A stretch of 64,000 nucleotides of DNA from Streptomyces inhibens (lineage in GTDB: Bacteria > Actinomycetota > Actinomycetes > Streptomycetales > Streptomycetaceae): positions 28,757 through 92,756 of the forward strand of contig NZ_QUAC01000127.1 of NCBI RefSeq assembly GCF_003389455.1, in the 5' to 3' direction. The translations under genes and the position numbers were made by a program. Below, one piece after another: positions 8,913 through 16,880 of this stretch. The notes under the pieces are model-generated. The model ran no database searches and was not told where the DNA came from. It saw only the letters and a list, made by a program, of their open reading frames with translations. Position 1 is the first letter of the stretch; every line of letters starts with the position of its first letter.

Positions 8913-9392
8913 TCAGCCGCAGTGGCCGTGCCCGTTGGCCCCCACGCCGTCGATCGCGGCGTTCCACTGAATGCACTCGCCCCGAGCGGTGAGGTACACC
9001 GGGCCGGCGTACGTCCTGTAGTTGCCGGAGTCCACCACCCCGGGGGCCCCACGACCGGCATCGATGTTGAGCGAGACGGCCATCCGCACCGGAGCCCCGG
9101 GAGTGTTGCGGATCGTCACGGCGCAGTTCTTGCCCGTGGACGCGTTCCATGTGACGTAGACCGTGCCGACATCGCCGACCGGAGTGGAGTCGATGACCGC
9201 GTAACCGGCACCACAGGCGCCGTTGTAGCCCGCGTTCGCCGCGGCGGAGGGTGCGAGAGCCGTGGTCGCCCGAGGTGCGATGGTCGTAGTCGGCAGGGGT
9301 GCGGCAGATGCGGGTGCGGCGAACGCGGCCACACCGCCGACGGTAACGGTGGCCAGCGCGGCGGCCGTGGCCACGCGACGAGCGAGCTTCAT
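8913..9392 (-). CDS. sapA: Spore-associated protein A-like secreted protein
   Basis: Small exported protein of 159 residues. A Sec signal (MKLARRVATAAALATVTVGG, cleavage near PASA) precedes a domain reading YNGACGAGYAVIDS, then TVYVTWNASTGKNC, NTPGAPV and TYAGPVYLTARGEC. This series matches SapA, a protein found on Streptomyces spores, and its many paralogues. Conserved Cys pairs suggest disulfides. I chose ATG 9392 because GGGGGAA precedes it and it starts the signal peptide. SapA is unrelated to the SapB lantibiotic made by the ram locus later in this window. The symbol reflects family membership; orthology to the original sapA is not established. Confidence 0.78.
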   Translation of the reverse strand: MKLARRVATAAALATVTVGGVAAFAAPASAAPLPTTTIAPRATTALAPSAAANAGYNGACGAGYAVIDSTPVGDVGTVYVTWNASTGKNCAVTIRNTPGAPVRMAVSLNIDAGRGAPGVVDSGNYRTYAGPVYLTARGECIQWNAAIDGVGANGHGHCG

Positions 9393-9530
9393 GACGTTCC
9401 CCCATGGTGGATGCTCAACCGGTACTTGCTGCATACATACGCGTGGTCAGACAAGCCAGGCTGGGGGTTGGTTGTGCTCCATTTGTCACGGTTCTATGAC
9501 CGCATACGAGGACCCTGAGGCGGGGGCCCT

Positions 9531-10364
9531 TCAGATCCCGGCCTGCCGCCGGGTGGCGCTCAGCGTGCCGAGCAGAGCGAGCGCGTGTGCGCTGGTGCTG
9601 CCCGGTTCGGCCTGGTAGACCACGAGTTGCTGGCCAGGCGCACCACGTACATCGAAGCTCTGATACGTCAGCGACAGCGCACCGACCTCTGGATGCACCA
9701 GTTCCTTGGCGTCCTGGGTCTTCCCGCACACGCTATGAGAGCGCCAGAGTTCATCGAAACCCGTGCCGGCCGCGCTCAATTCCCGTACGAGCGCCAGCAG
9801 TCGAGGGTCCCGCGGCTCAAAGCCTGCCGCCTGTCGCAGACTGGCTACGGTGGCCCGCGCCGCCCGGTCCCACTGCGCGTGGAACCGCCGGGCCGCCGGG
9901 TCGAGGAACGTCATCCGCGCAAGGTTGTCGGCCTCCTCGAAGGGCGAGAACAGCGCGTCGGCCAGGGCGTTTCCCGCCAGGATGTCCAGAGTCCGGCTGA
10001 GGACAAAGGCCGGTGTGTGCGGCCACCCGTCCATCAGCTGCCGCAGCGTGGCCCCGACGGATTCACGGCTGTGCGCCGTGGCCCGGTCCGGATCCGAGCC
10101 GGCCAGGCGGTGCAGATGCTCGCGCGCATCATCGTCGAGCAGGAGGGCCCGGCTCAGGGCGTCGAGCACCTGGCGTGAGGGGTGGCGTTCACGGCCCTGC
10201 TCAAGGCGCGTGTAGTAGTCGGCGTTCATACCGGCCAGGACCGCGACTTCCTCGCGCCGCAGTCCGGCGACTCTGCGCTGCCCGTAGGTGACCATACCGA
10301 CGTCCTCGGGCCGGACCTGTGCGCGGCGGGCCCGCAGGAAGGCACCGAGCTCGTTGCTCGTCAT
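9531..10364 (-). CDS. XRE-family regulator with MmyB/MltR-like ligand domain
   Basis: Cytoplasmic transcription factor of 277 residues. An N-terminal helix-turn-helix (about 6-75) carries RRVAGLRREEVAVLAGMNADYYTRLEQGR, which is diagnostic of this very common Streptomyces group. A C-terminal domain (about 100-270) is the MmyB-like ligand-binding region, ending GQQLVVYQAEPGSTSAHALALL. The ATG at 10364 was chosen because the frame upstream runs into the divergent gene's His/Asn-rich region and is not protein-like. The divergent SDR gene at 10495 is the expected target: regulators of this group are often paired this way with a dehydrogenase. The ligand is unknown. Confidence 0.9.
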   Translation of the reverse strand: MTSNELGAFLRARRAQVRPEDVGMVTYGQRRVAGLRREEVAVLAGMNADYYTRLEQGRERHPSRQVLDALSRALLLDDDAREHLHRLAGSDPDRATAHSRESVGATLRQLMDGWPHTPAFVLSRTLDILAGNALADALFSPFEEADNLARMTFLDPAARRFHAQWDRAARATVASLRQAAGFEPRDPRLLALVRELSAAGTGFDELWRSHSVCGKTQDAKELVHPEVGALSLTYQSFDVRGAPGQQLVVYQAEPGSTSAHALALLGTLSATRRQAGI

Positions 10365-10494
10365 GCCTTGAGGGTAGGCGCCGGGGATCCGCTCAGGGTG
10401 GGTGCGTGACACCCAGGCAGGAGCCGTCCTGGTGGCGTAGCGAGGGCCCGACGCAGTCTCTTCGTCGACAGCACGGCCCCCTGGAGGACGCAAC

Positions 10495-11307
10495 ATGAAC
10501 GTGAACACGAACGAGCACGAGCACATGAAGACGAACGAGCACGAGCACGGGAACGGGAAGGGGAACACGAACGGCGCCGGCGAGCGCAAGGTCGTCCTGA
10601 TCACCGGCGCGAGCAGCGGGATCGGCGCGGCCACCGCACGCCGTCTGGCCGCCGACGGGCACCACGTCTTTCTCGGCGCACGGCGCGAGGACCGGCTCGA
10701 GGCATTGACCGATCAGCTCATCGCCACCGGTCATTCGGCGGCGTACCGGCGCTTGGACGTCACGGACCCGGCCGATGTGCGGTCCTTCGTGGACCGCGCG
10801 CGTGTCACCTACGGGCGGGTGGACGTGTTCGTCAACAACGCCGGCGTGATGCCCTTGTCGCCGCTGGAGGCGTTGAGGACCGATGAATGGGACCGGATGC
10901 TCGACGTGAACGTACGCGGCGTGCTGCACGGCATCGCCGCCGCGCTGCCCGTCATGCGGGCACAGGGCAGCGGCCATTTCGTCAATATCGCCTCAGTCGG
11001 CGCCTACGAGGTGTCTCCTACCGCCGCGGTCTACTGCGCCACCAAATTCGCCGTACGCGCACTCTCCGAAGGGCTCCGTCAGGAGTCCGCCGGCGATATC
11101 CGCGTCACCGTCGTCTCTCCGGGCGTCACCGAGTCCGAACTCGCCGACAGCATCGGCGACCCCGAGGCCCGGCGAGCCATGCAGACCTACCGATCCGTGG
11201 CCGTCCCGGCCTCCGCGATCGCGAGCGCCATCGCCTTCGCCGTCGATCAGCCCGCCGGCGTCGACGTCAATGAAGTGGTCGTCCGTCCGTCCGCGAGCGC
11301 GCAGTGA
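10495..11307 (+). CDS. Short-chain dehydrogenase/reductase (SDR)
   Basis: Classical SDR of 270 residues, an NAD(P)-dependent oxidoreductase with a Rossmann fold. The cofactor motif TGASSGIG is at about 37-44, NNAG near 116-119, and the catalytic Ser lies in NIASVGAYE. YCATK supplies the Tyr-x-x-x-Lys pair near 180-184. The start ATG follows GGAGG at 10483-10487. The first 30 residues are unusual: a low-complexity Asn/His/Glu/Lys extension containing NEHEH twice, before the fold starts at RKVVLITG. The gene is divergent from the MmyB-type regulator, which probably controls it. The stop lies 10 bases before the GTG of the next, broken gene, so the two were once an operon. Confidence 0.9.
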   Translation: MNVNTNEHEHMKTNEHEHGNGKGNTNGAGERKVVLITGASSGIGAATARRLAADGHHVFLGARREDRLEALTDQLIATGHSAAYRRLDVTDPADVRSFVDRARVTYGRVDVFVNNAGVMPLSPLEALRTDEWDRMLDVNVRGVLHGIAAALPVMRAQGSGHFVNIASVGAYEVSPTAAVYCATKFAVRALSEGLRQESAGDIRVTVVSPGVTESELADSIGDPEARRAMQTYRSVAVPASAIASAIAFAVDQPAGVDVNEVVVRPSASAQ

Positions 11308-11317
11308 GGAGGGGGAC

Positions 11318-11803
11318 GTGACCGATGGCACCGGCTACGAAAGCCTCGCGGTACGCCTCCAGGTGCTGGAGGACAAGGAGGCACTCCGGGCTCTCATGAT
11401 CAACGGTTGGCGGGCACTGGACCGCAAGGACTGGCTGACCTGGATCGACTGCTGGTCACCGGACGCGGTCCTGGCCTTCGAACCCTGGGGTGAACCCCAC
11501 GGGAAGGACGCCCTCCGCACCAAGGTCGTCGAAGCAGAGTCCTCCTACGCCGCCATGGCGTCTGGTGCACTACGTTCGCTGCGCTCACTCCGTCTCGGCT
11601 CTTTCGATCCTTCTTCGGAAGCCGAGCGCGATCGCAAGGCGGAGGGTCGCCCCCCATGCTGGGCGTATCGGGGCGAGCCCGACAGCGCAGCACGGGGGTG
11701 CCCCCGCGCCCTTAAGGCGTGGGGGAGCGCGTGCCGGGGGCACCTCCCAGCGTTAGCTGGGGGAGCGTCGCGGGGCAGGCGGGACTTTGAAGACAGGCCC
11801 TAG
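11318..11803 (+). pseudogene. Truncated NTF2/SnoaL-like protein running into a repeat element
   Basis: The GTG at 11318 follows AGGAGGGGG. About 80 codons then read as the N-terminal half of an NTF2/SnoaL-like alpha+beta barrel (EDKEALRALMINGWRALDRKDW, DAVLAFEPWGEPHGKDAL, ESSYAAM). From about 11560 the frame enters low-complexity, hairpin-rich DNA with no protein character and ends at 11803, so the C-terminal half of the barrel is lost. The intact gene probably formed an operon with the SDR 10 bases upstream. SnoaL-like proteins are often cyclases, isomerases or hydrolases of small molecules; the specific role cannot be told. Confidence 0.7.
11560..11803. mobile_element. Hairpin-rich MITE/REP-like element
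   Basis: This about 240-bp segment interrupts the NTF2-like gene and has no coding potential. It holds several stem-loops, including one built from the complementary GGGGGTGCCCCC and GCGTGGGGGAGCGC stretches around 11694-11730. A CTCCCAGC/GCTGGGGGAG hairpin is near 11745-11767. Its right end (TTTGAAGACAGGCCCTAG) resembles ends I associate with small repeated elements in Streptomyces. The terminal CTAG contains the stop codon of the convergent gene at 11800. I see no transposase or clear terminal inverted repeat, so mobility is inferred. Confidence 0.5.
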
Positions 11804-12483
11804 TCCCGCTGCGCGGGCCCGAGGGCGGGTGGCCTCTGCTGGTCCCCGGAGGGGCCGACATCGCCGTTCTCCCACTCGGGGTCGTAGGCGCAGGGCACGG
11901 TGGCGCCGCCGGTGAAGTACTCCCGGTCCGGGAACCAGGTGAAGGACATCCGCTCGGCCCCGTCGTCCCGCTGGACGAACAGGTCCCAGTCCTTGCCCTT
12001 CGCGCCCTCACGGTAGGACGTGACCTCCCAGCCGTTGTCCTTGAGGTGCTGGTGCAGTCGGCGCAGGCCGGAGACGGCCCGGCTCGCGGGCACGTGGTCC
12101 AGCGCCCAGCTGTGGCTCATCCGGTAGGCGCCGTCGACGGTCTTGTCCTCCAGCCCCAGCAGGCCCCCGTCGTAGCAGAAGCCGGAGCTGAACGTGTTCT
12201 CCGTGCTGACGCCGAGGTCCTCGACTCCTGGTTCTACGGTGCGCTTGAACCCCACGACGTCGTACGCCTCCTGGGAACGCTGGAAGGCGCGGCTCGCCAT
12301 GTCCTCGGGCGCGACGCGGGAAAAGTCCGTCGACCCCCATGAGCCCCATGCGAGCGGGACGACCAGAAAGAGCACGACGACGAGCGCGGCGCAGCCGCAT
12401 CCGAAGGCCCCGAGGACGGAAGAGGGGGACCTGGACTCGGTCGGGGCGGGGGAGGTGCTGGTTGGTTCGGTCTCCTCGGGCAT
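11800..12483 (-). CDS. Membrane-anchored protein of unknown function
   Basis: Protein of 227 residues with one transmembrane helix. A short Ser/Thr/Pro-rich cytoplasmic N-terminus precedes the helix FGCGCAALVVVLFLVVPLAW (about 28-47). An extracytoplasmic domain of about 180 residues follows, with two Cys and a WFPDREYFTGGATVPC segment. I do not recognise the domain; many Streptomyces genomes hold similar single-pass proteins. It begins at ATG 12483. Its TAG stop lies inside the CTAG at the edge of the neighbouring repeat element. A 24-bp palindrome at 12539-12562 lies 56 bases upstream of the start and could be its operator. Confidence 0.65.
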   Translation of the reverse strand: MPEETEPTSTSPAPTESRSPSSVLGAFGCGCAALVVVLFLVVPLAWGSWGSTDFSRVAPEDMASRAFQRSQEAYDVVGFKRTVEPGVEDLGVSTENTFSSGFCYDGGLLGLEDKTVDGAYRMSHSWALDHVPASRAVSGLRRLHQHLKDNGWEVTSYREGAKGKDWDLFVQRDDGAERMSFTWFPDREYFTGGATVPCAYDPEWENGDVGPSGDQQRPPALGPAQRD

Positions 12484-12538
12484 ACGGGGACGGTATGTCA
12501 GCGGGGGAGCGCGGCGGATGGGCGCGGTTACCCGGCAA

Positions 12539-12562
12539 GGAGTGAGTACGCGTACTCACTCC
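12539..12562. promoter_or_regulatory. Perfect 24-bp palindrome, probable regulator operator
   Basis: The core AGTGAGTACGCGTACTCACT (12541-12560) is a perfect palindrome, extended by GG/CC on each side. It has the size and TGAGTACGCGTACTCA style of TetR-family operators. It lies upstream of the minus-strand membrane-protein gene and directly beside an IS5 remnant. No TetR gene adjoins it. Confidence 0.6.
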
Positions 12563-12582
12563 AGGGCGTGTTTGAGATGTGG

Positions 12583-12840
12583 TCACAGCGCCCGGCGTAT
12601 CAAGGCGAGTTGGACGGTGGCGGCGTCGTAGCGGACGGCGGGTTTCTCGTAACGTGTCGCGATGCCCCGGGTCTGTTTCAGCAGGCTGATCCGGCACTCG
12701 ACTCTGTGCCTGCGTTGGTGCATTTCCCTGTTGAAACCGGGTGGACGAGCTCCGGTCGAACCACGGCGGAGGCGGTGTCCGGCCTGGTCACGCTTCTCCG
12801 GGATGGTGTGCGGGATCTGCCGCCGACGCAGAGCTTCGCG
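12583..12840 (-). pseudogene. IS5-family transposase remnant (C-terminal part)
   Basis: The reading frame gives RRRQIPHTIPEKRDQ, then VECRISLLKQTRGIATRYEK, and ends in QLALIRRAL. These are recognisable as the last third of an IS5-type DDE transposase, containing the region of the catalytic Glu and the K-Q-R-G-x-A-T-R-Y-D/E-K motif. The N-terminal two thirds, with both catalytic Asp residues, are absent; upstream the frame becomes nonsense. It is a dead fragment. A similar remnant lies at 46515-47066. Confidence 0.75.
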
Positions 12841-13045
12841 GCGCCCGGGTCGTCGGTCGGTCACCTCCTCGCTCATCGATGATCCGTCGCCGGGCAAGTG
12901 GTTCCAGCGGATCTGCTGTTCGTCTGTTCGTCGAAGAGTACGTACGCGCTTCCCTGGTCGGGCTGTTCGCGGGAGAATGTCCTCACGCGTCGTCGGCATG
13001 GCCCGCGTTCGCGCGGTGCGGGTGGCCGAGGGGGAGTGGCGTCGC

Positions 13046-14050
13046 GTGCTGACGGAGACAGTGTTCCGGAGCGAGGATGTACCGGCAGCCGACCGGTTCG
13101 AGTGCTGGCGTGACCTGCTGCGTCAGCTGCACGCGCCGCTGGACCTGGACAGTGAGCACCGCTCGGATTTCCGGGCCGAGCAGCGTGTCCTGGAACTGGG
13201 CGAGGTGTCCGTGTGGCCGACGCGGTTCCAGCCGGTGCGCTTCCTGCGGACCCCGAAGCTGATCCGGCAGTCCGACCCCGAGGGCGTCCACCTCTCCCTG
13301 CCCCTGGACGGAGTGCTGCGGGTCACACGTGGTGACCGGGAGACCGCCTATGGGCCGGACAGCCTGTGCCTCGTGGACACCTCGCGCCCCTTGGACCTGC
13401 GCGCGGGTGACGGCTCCAGCCCCCGCCCGCACCTCGGGGTGGGCCTCGAAGTTCCCAAGGCACTGCTCCCCTTGACGTGGGACAGGATCGACCGGCTGAC
13501 TGCCTGCCGGCTGTCGGCCCGCGAGGGGTTCGGCGGCTTGCTGGCGCAGCTCCTGCACCAGCTCGCCGAGGGTACCGCCGCCTACCGGCCGGACGACGGG
13601 CCCCGGCTCGGCACGATCGTCGTGGACCTGCTCTCGTCGCTCTTCGCGCACGCTGTCGACGCCGAAGCCTCCCTGACTCCGGAGACCCGGCGCCGGGCCC
13701 TGCTGCTGCGTATCCGGGCCTTCGCTCTGGCGCACCTGGGCGACGCCGGCCTCACCCCTTCCGTGCTCGCCGCCGCCCACCACATCTCCATCGGTCACCT
13801 GCACCGCCTCTTCCAGGATGAACCCCGCACACCCGCCGCCTGGATCCGGCACCAGCGTCTTGAACACGCCCGCCGCGACCTCGCCGACCCGGCCCAGCAC
13901 GCCACGCCCGTCCATGCCATCGCGGCCCGCTGGGGCTTTCCCCGCGCCGCCGACTTCACCCGTGCCTTCCGCGCCGCCTACGGCAGCCCTCCCAGGGACT
14001 ACCGCCACGCATCCAGCTGTGGTGGCAGCGTCGGTCGCACCAGGCCGTGA
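13046..14050 (+). CDS. AraC-family transcriptional regulator
   Basis: Cytoplasmic activator-type regulator of 334 residues. The N-terminal AraC-binding-like domain begins ETVFRSEDVPAADRFECWRD, the normal start of the Streptomyces subfamily. The C-terminal double helix-turn-helix runs from about 220 to 325: DAGLTPSVLAAAHHISIGHLHRLFQDE as the first motif, then AIAARWGFPRAADFTRAFRAAYGSPPRDYR as the second, which is the AraC signature. The frame is open upstream. I chose GTG 13046 because GAGGGGGAG precedes it and it gives the family N-terminus; ATG 12998 is a less likely alternative. The stop abuts the stop of the convergent lipoprotein gene at 14051. Target genes are unknown. Confidence 0.88.
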   Translation: MLTETVFRSEDVPAADRFECWRDLLRQLHAPLDLDSEHRSDFRAEQRVLELGEVSVWPTRFQPVRFLRTPKLIRQSDPEGVHLSLPLDGVLRVTRGDRETAYGPDSLCLVDTSRPLDLRAGDGSSPRPHLGVGLEVPKALLPLTWDRIDRLTACRLSAREGFGGLLAQLLHQLAEGTAAYRPDDGPRLGTIVVDLLSSLFAHAVDAEASLTPETRRRALLLRIRAFALAHLGDAGLTPSVLAAAHHISIGHLHRLFQDEPRTPAAWIRHQRLEHARRDLADPAQHATPVHAIAARWGFPRAADFTRAFRAAYGSPPRDYRHASSCGGSVGRTRP

Positions 14051-14911
14051 TCAGTGGGCAAGAACTGCACGGGCGGCGGCGACTTGACGCTGTTTCGACT
14101 CGGCCAGCTTCTTGAAGTAGCCGGAGTGTTCCCGTATCGCCGCGAGCTGGAGGCCGGCCTCCGCCTCGAACCACACCTTCACCAGGGCAGTGCGCTGCTT
14201 GCAGCGGACATCCGCCACCGCTACGGCAATCTCCTTCTTGGAAGGGCGATCGCTGTCCTTGCTCCACCACCGGTCATCGTTCACGGCCTGACGTGGGGTC
14301 GCGTAGCCAAAACCCTTGCGCTGCATGCATTCACCCCACCTTCGCAATGCCTGGGCCACGTCCGGAACCTTCTGTGAATTGGCCATGGCCTGGTCGCCGA
14401 GGGTATTGAGCATCTTCGTGCCGACCTCCGCTTCGGCGTCCTTCGCAAGTTTCCTGGAAGCCTTGATGGCGCACCCTGTGCCAGGGGAGTTGGCAGCCCG
14501 GGCTTCCTCGGACGACAGTCCCCTGTCCCTGGCCCTTCCCTTCCTGCTGATACCGGTAGGGTCCAAGAGCTCGTCGTTTGTGTGGTAGCCAAACCGTTCG
14601 GCCACCGGAATTTCGATGATGCCGTAACGGCGACGGTTCCTCGCCTCGTCCACCTCGGCCGGCCGATTGATGAGCTCCCAGTCGAAACCGCTCTTACGCA
14701 TGCACTTGCGGGTGAGCATGTCCCGGGCGTTGGAGACGGTGTAGTAGTCGCTGAGGGAGAGCTCGTAACCGTCAAAAGGAAGAACGATCTCCCGCGCTTG
14801 GCGAGAGGGGGGAGGAGCGCCCGGGGCGCTGCTCCCCTGGTTCGTGGTCGAAGCGGAACATCCCGCGACGAGCAACAAGAGCAGGATCCGGAGTGAACGG
14901 TGGCCTGACAC
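14051..14911 (-). CDS. Lipoprotein of unknown function
   Basis: Exported lipoprotein of 286 residues with a clear lipobox: LLLLLVAGCSAS, lipidated Cys at about residue 18. A Ser/Gly/Pro-rich tether follows. The mature domain is mostly helical and charged, with several Cys (RKCMRKSGFDWEL, GTGCAIKASRKLA, WGECMQRKGFGYATP, DVRCKQRTALVKVW). Similar Cys-spaced lipoproteins are widespread in Streptomyces and uncharacterised. It reads toward and abuts the AraC-type gene, with stops back to back at 14050/14051. A hairpin at 14939-14972 separates it from the upstream I36-like gene on the same strand. Confidence 0.75.
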   Translation of the reverse strand: MSGHRSLRILLLLLVAGCSASTTNQGSSAPGAPPPSRQAREIVLPFDGYELSLSDYYTVSNARDMLTRKCMRKSGFDWELINRPAEVDEARNRRRYGIIEIPVAERFGYHTNDELLDPTGISRKGRARDRGLSSEEARAANSPGTGCAIKASRKLAKDAEAEVGTKMLNTLGDQAMANSQKVPDVAQALRRWGECMQRKGFGYATPRQAVNDDRWWSKDSDRPSKKEIAVAVADVRCKQRTALVKVWFEAEAGLQLAAIREHSGYFKKLAESKQRQVAAARAVLAH

Positions 14912-14938
14912 GTGCGAGGTCCCTCCTTGTCTGACGGT

Positions 14939-14972
14939 GCGGGGGCACCGGTAGCGCTACCGGTACCCCCGC
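14939..14972 (-). terminator. Hairpin terminator after the I36-like gene
   Basis: Arms 14939-14955 and 14956-14972 are 17 bases each with one mismatch (GCGGGGGCACCGGTAGC against its complement). It lies 15 bases past the stop of the minus-strand gene at 14987. Confidence 0.75.
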
Positions 14973-14986
14973 GAGGTCGGCTGTGC

Positions 14987-15376
14987 TCAGAGGAACTTGA
15001 GCGACTGGGCCTGGTTGTCGAAACCGTTGTTCGTCAGGTCCCCGTCGCTCGAATTGGCCTTGGCGAAATACGTCCTACCGGTGTACCCCCTGTCCGAGTA
15101 CAGGACGATGTCGTGCGAGGTCTGATTGTTCATCGAGCTGGCACCATCGCTGCACGCGCCGCTGTTGTTCGTCCAGTAGTTGTCGTCGAGGCTGTCGTCA
15201 CTGTCGGTGAAGGTGCACCAACCACCTTTGTAGTCGTCGTCGTGGTAGATCGTGAATTCCTCGGACTGGACCTTGGTCGTACTGGAGTCAGCCGCGAGAG
15301 CGGACGGAGCGACGATCGCCAAAGTGGCGCTTGCTACGGCCGCGATACTGAGCGCGGAAAAGATACTGCGCTTCAC
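14987..15376 (-). CDS. Secreted I36/beta-gamma-crystallin-like small protein
   Basis: Exported protein of 129 residues. The signal peptide (KRSIFSALSIAAVASATLAIV, cleavage near ALA-ADSS) leads to one domain rich in Asp, Asn, Ser and aromatic residues: FTIYHDDDYKGGWCTFTDSD, DNYWTNNSGACSDG, IVLYSDRGYTGRTYF. This matches the peptidase-inhibitor I36/crystallin-like fold that binds calcium or proteases in related proteins. Two Cys probably form a disulfide. The start ATG follows a GGGGGAA ribosome site. Codon use includes more A/T-ending codons than its neighbours, which is common for such small secreted proteins. It is a different subtype from the protein at 1902-2270. Confidence 0.78.
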   Translation of the reverse strand: MKRSIFSALSIAAVASATLAIVAPSALAADSSTTKVQSEEFTIYHDDDYKGGWCTFTDSDDSLDDNYWTNNSGACSDGASSMNNQTSHDIVLYSDRGYTGRTYFAKANSSDGDLTNNGFDNQAQSLKFL

Positions 15377-15863
15377 GCAATTCCCCCTCGTGTGAAGGGA
15401 CGCCGGTCTCCGAACGCCCCTCTGGCACCTGACTGCCAGGCACCTTCCTTCAGAATGCCGGGACGCCTCGCGGGCGTCGTTAGCAGAAAGTCATCAGTTC
15501 CTTAGCAATGCGTGCATGCGACGAAGCACGCACCAGCCATGACACACAACGCGGCCATAGCCCAGAGAACTACCCACCCGCATCACAAAGACCGTTGCAG
15601 TACTGGGGCCGGTCGACGCCATCCTGGGGGCGGCCTACGCTGAAACGGCGTGCTGGGGCCTCGCCGGCCTCGCGCCGAGCAGTCGCAGCACGCCCCGGGC
15701 CGTACAGCCGCGTTCGGGGCCCGGCAGCCGGCGCTCCCGCAGTCGGTCCGGGTGCCGGCCCCTCGCACAGCCGATTCGCCGACCGGCTCCCCACAGCCGA
15801 TTCACCGACCGGCCCCTCCCACGACCGATCCTCCGAATCCTCCGTAGCGACGAGGTGATCCTC
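15377..15863. other. Intergenic, divergent promoter region with short repeats
   Basis: No gene is seen. The right part contains a degenerate repeat of about 22 bases (AGCCGATTCGCCGACCGG and variants, 15771-15815). It lies between the divergent I36-like gene and the oxidoreductase gene and should hold both promoters. Confidence 0.5.
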
Positions 15864-16814
15864 ATGTCCACCATGCACGCTGTCCGAGCGCACACCCGCG
15901 GTGGTCCCGAGCAACTGGTCTACGAGGAGTCCTCGTGTCCCGAGCCCGGTCGCGGGGAGGCCCTCGTAGCCGTCCGCGCCGCCTCCATCACCGCCGGCGA
16001 ACTCACCTGGCCCGCCACCTGGACCGACAGCCTCGACGGGAGCGGCCGCGACCGGACCCCGACCATCCCCTCCCATGAGATGTCGGGGGTCGTGGCCGGA
16101 CTCGGACCAGGGGTGACCACACCTGTGGTCGGCGACGCCGTGTACGGGCTCATCCCGTTCGTCCACGACGGGGCCGCCGCCGAGTACGTCAGCGTGCCGG
16201 CGGACATCCTGGCCGCCAAGCCGAAGACCCTGGACCACACCGAGGCCGCAGCCGTACCGCTGGCGGCGCTCACCGTCTGGCAGGCGCTGGTCGACCACGC
16301 CGCGCTGGAACCCGGGCAGCAGGTGCTGGTCCAGGGGGGTGCCGGAGGGGTCGGCTCGTTCGCCGTCCAGATCGCCGCCGCCCTGGGCGCACGGGTCACC
16401 GCGACCGCGAGCACCCGCGACCTCGACTTCGTCGCCCACCTGGGCGCCGACGAGGTCATCGACTACACGACCCAGCGCTTCGAGGACCACGTGAGAGATG
16501 CCGATGTGGTCATCGACCTGGTGGGCGGCGAGACCCAGACGCGCTCCTGGAACGTGTTGCGGCCGGGCGGCGTCCTGGTGGGCATCGCCGCCCCGCCGGA
16601 CCCGGAACAGGCCGCCGCGCGGGGAGCCCGCGGAGTCTTCTTCATCGTGGAGCCCCACCGCGACCAACTGGAAAAGATCACCGAGCTGATCGACGGGGGG
16701 AAGCTGCGGCCGATGGTCGACCGGGTGGTCCCGCTGCCCCGTACCCGTGCGGCATACGAGACCCTGGAGAAGGAGCACCCGCGCGGGAAGGTGGTCATCG
16801 ACATCGCACCGTAG
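15864..16814 (+). CDS. Zinc-less MDR-superfamily NADP-dependent oxidoreductase (quinone oxidoreductase-like)
   Basis: Cytoplasmic medium-chain oxidoreductase of 316 residues. The N-terminal GroES-like domain (MHAVRAHTRGGPEQLVYEE) lacks the structural and catalytic zinc Cys residues. The Rossmann domain starts at about 140 with VLVQGGAGGVGSFAVQIA, and the substrate/dimer part ends ENLEKEHPRGKVV-like (here ETLEKEHPRGKVVIDIAP). This fits the quinone oxidoreductase/zeta-crystallin-type reductases acting on quinones or enones with NADPH. I chose ATG 15864 over 15855 because GAGGTGATCC is better spaced. It appears to be monocistronic. An 8-bp repeat follows the stop. Confidence 0.87.
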   Translation: MSTMHAVRAHTRGGPEQLVYEESSCPEPGRGEALVAVRAASITAGELTWPATWTDSLDGSGRDRTPTIPSHEMSGVVAGLGPGVTTPVVGDAVYGLIPFVHDGAAAEYVSVPADILAAKPKTLDHTEAAAVPLAALTVWQALVDHAALEPGQQVLVQGGAGGVGSFAVQIAAALGARVTATASTRDLDFVAHLGADEVIDYTTQRFEDHVRDADVVIDLVGGETQTRSWNVLRPGGVLVGIAAPPDPEQAAARGARGVFFIVEPHRDQLEKITELIDGGKLRPMVDRVVPLPRTRAAYETLEKEHPRGKVVIDIAP

Positions 16815-16815
16815 C

Positions 16816-16857
16816 GAGTCCCGGAGTCCCGGAGTCCCGGTGTCCCGGAGTCCCTGA
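16816..16857. repeat. 8-bp tandem repeat (AGTCCCGG)
   Basis: About five copies of AGTCCCGG, one with a T and one ending CTG, directly follow the stop codon at 16814. This is simple slippage-type DNA. Confidence 0.85.
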
Positions 16858-16880
16858 GCTCTCGCCGAGATCGCATCAGC

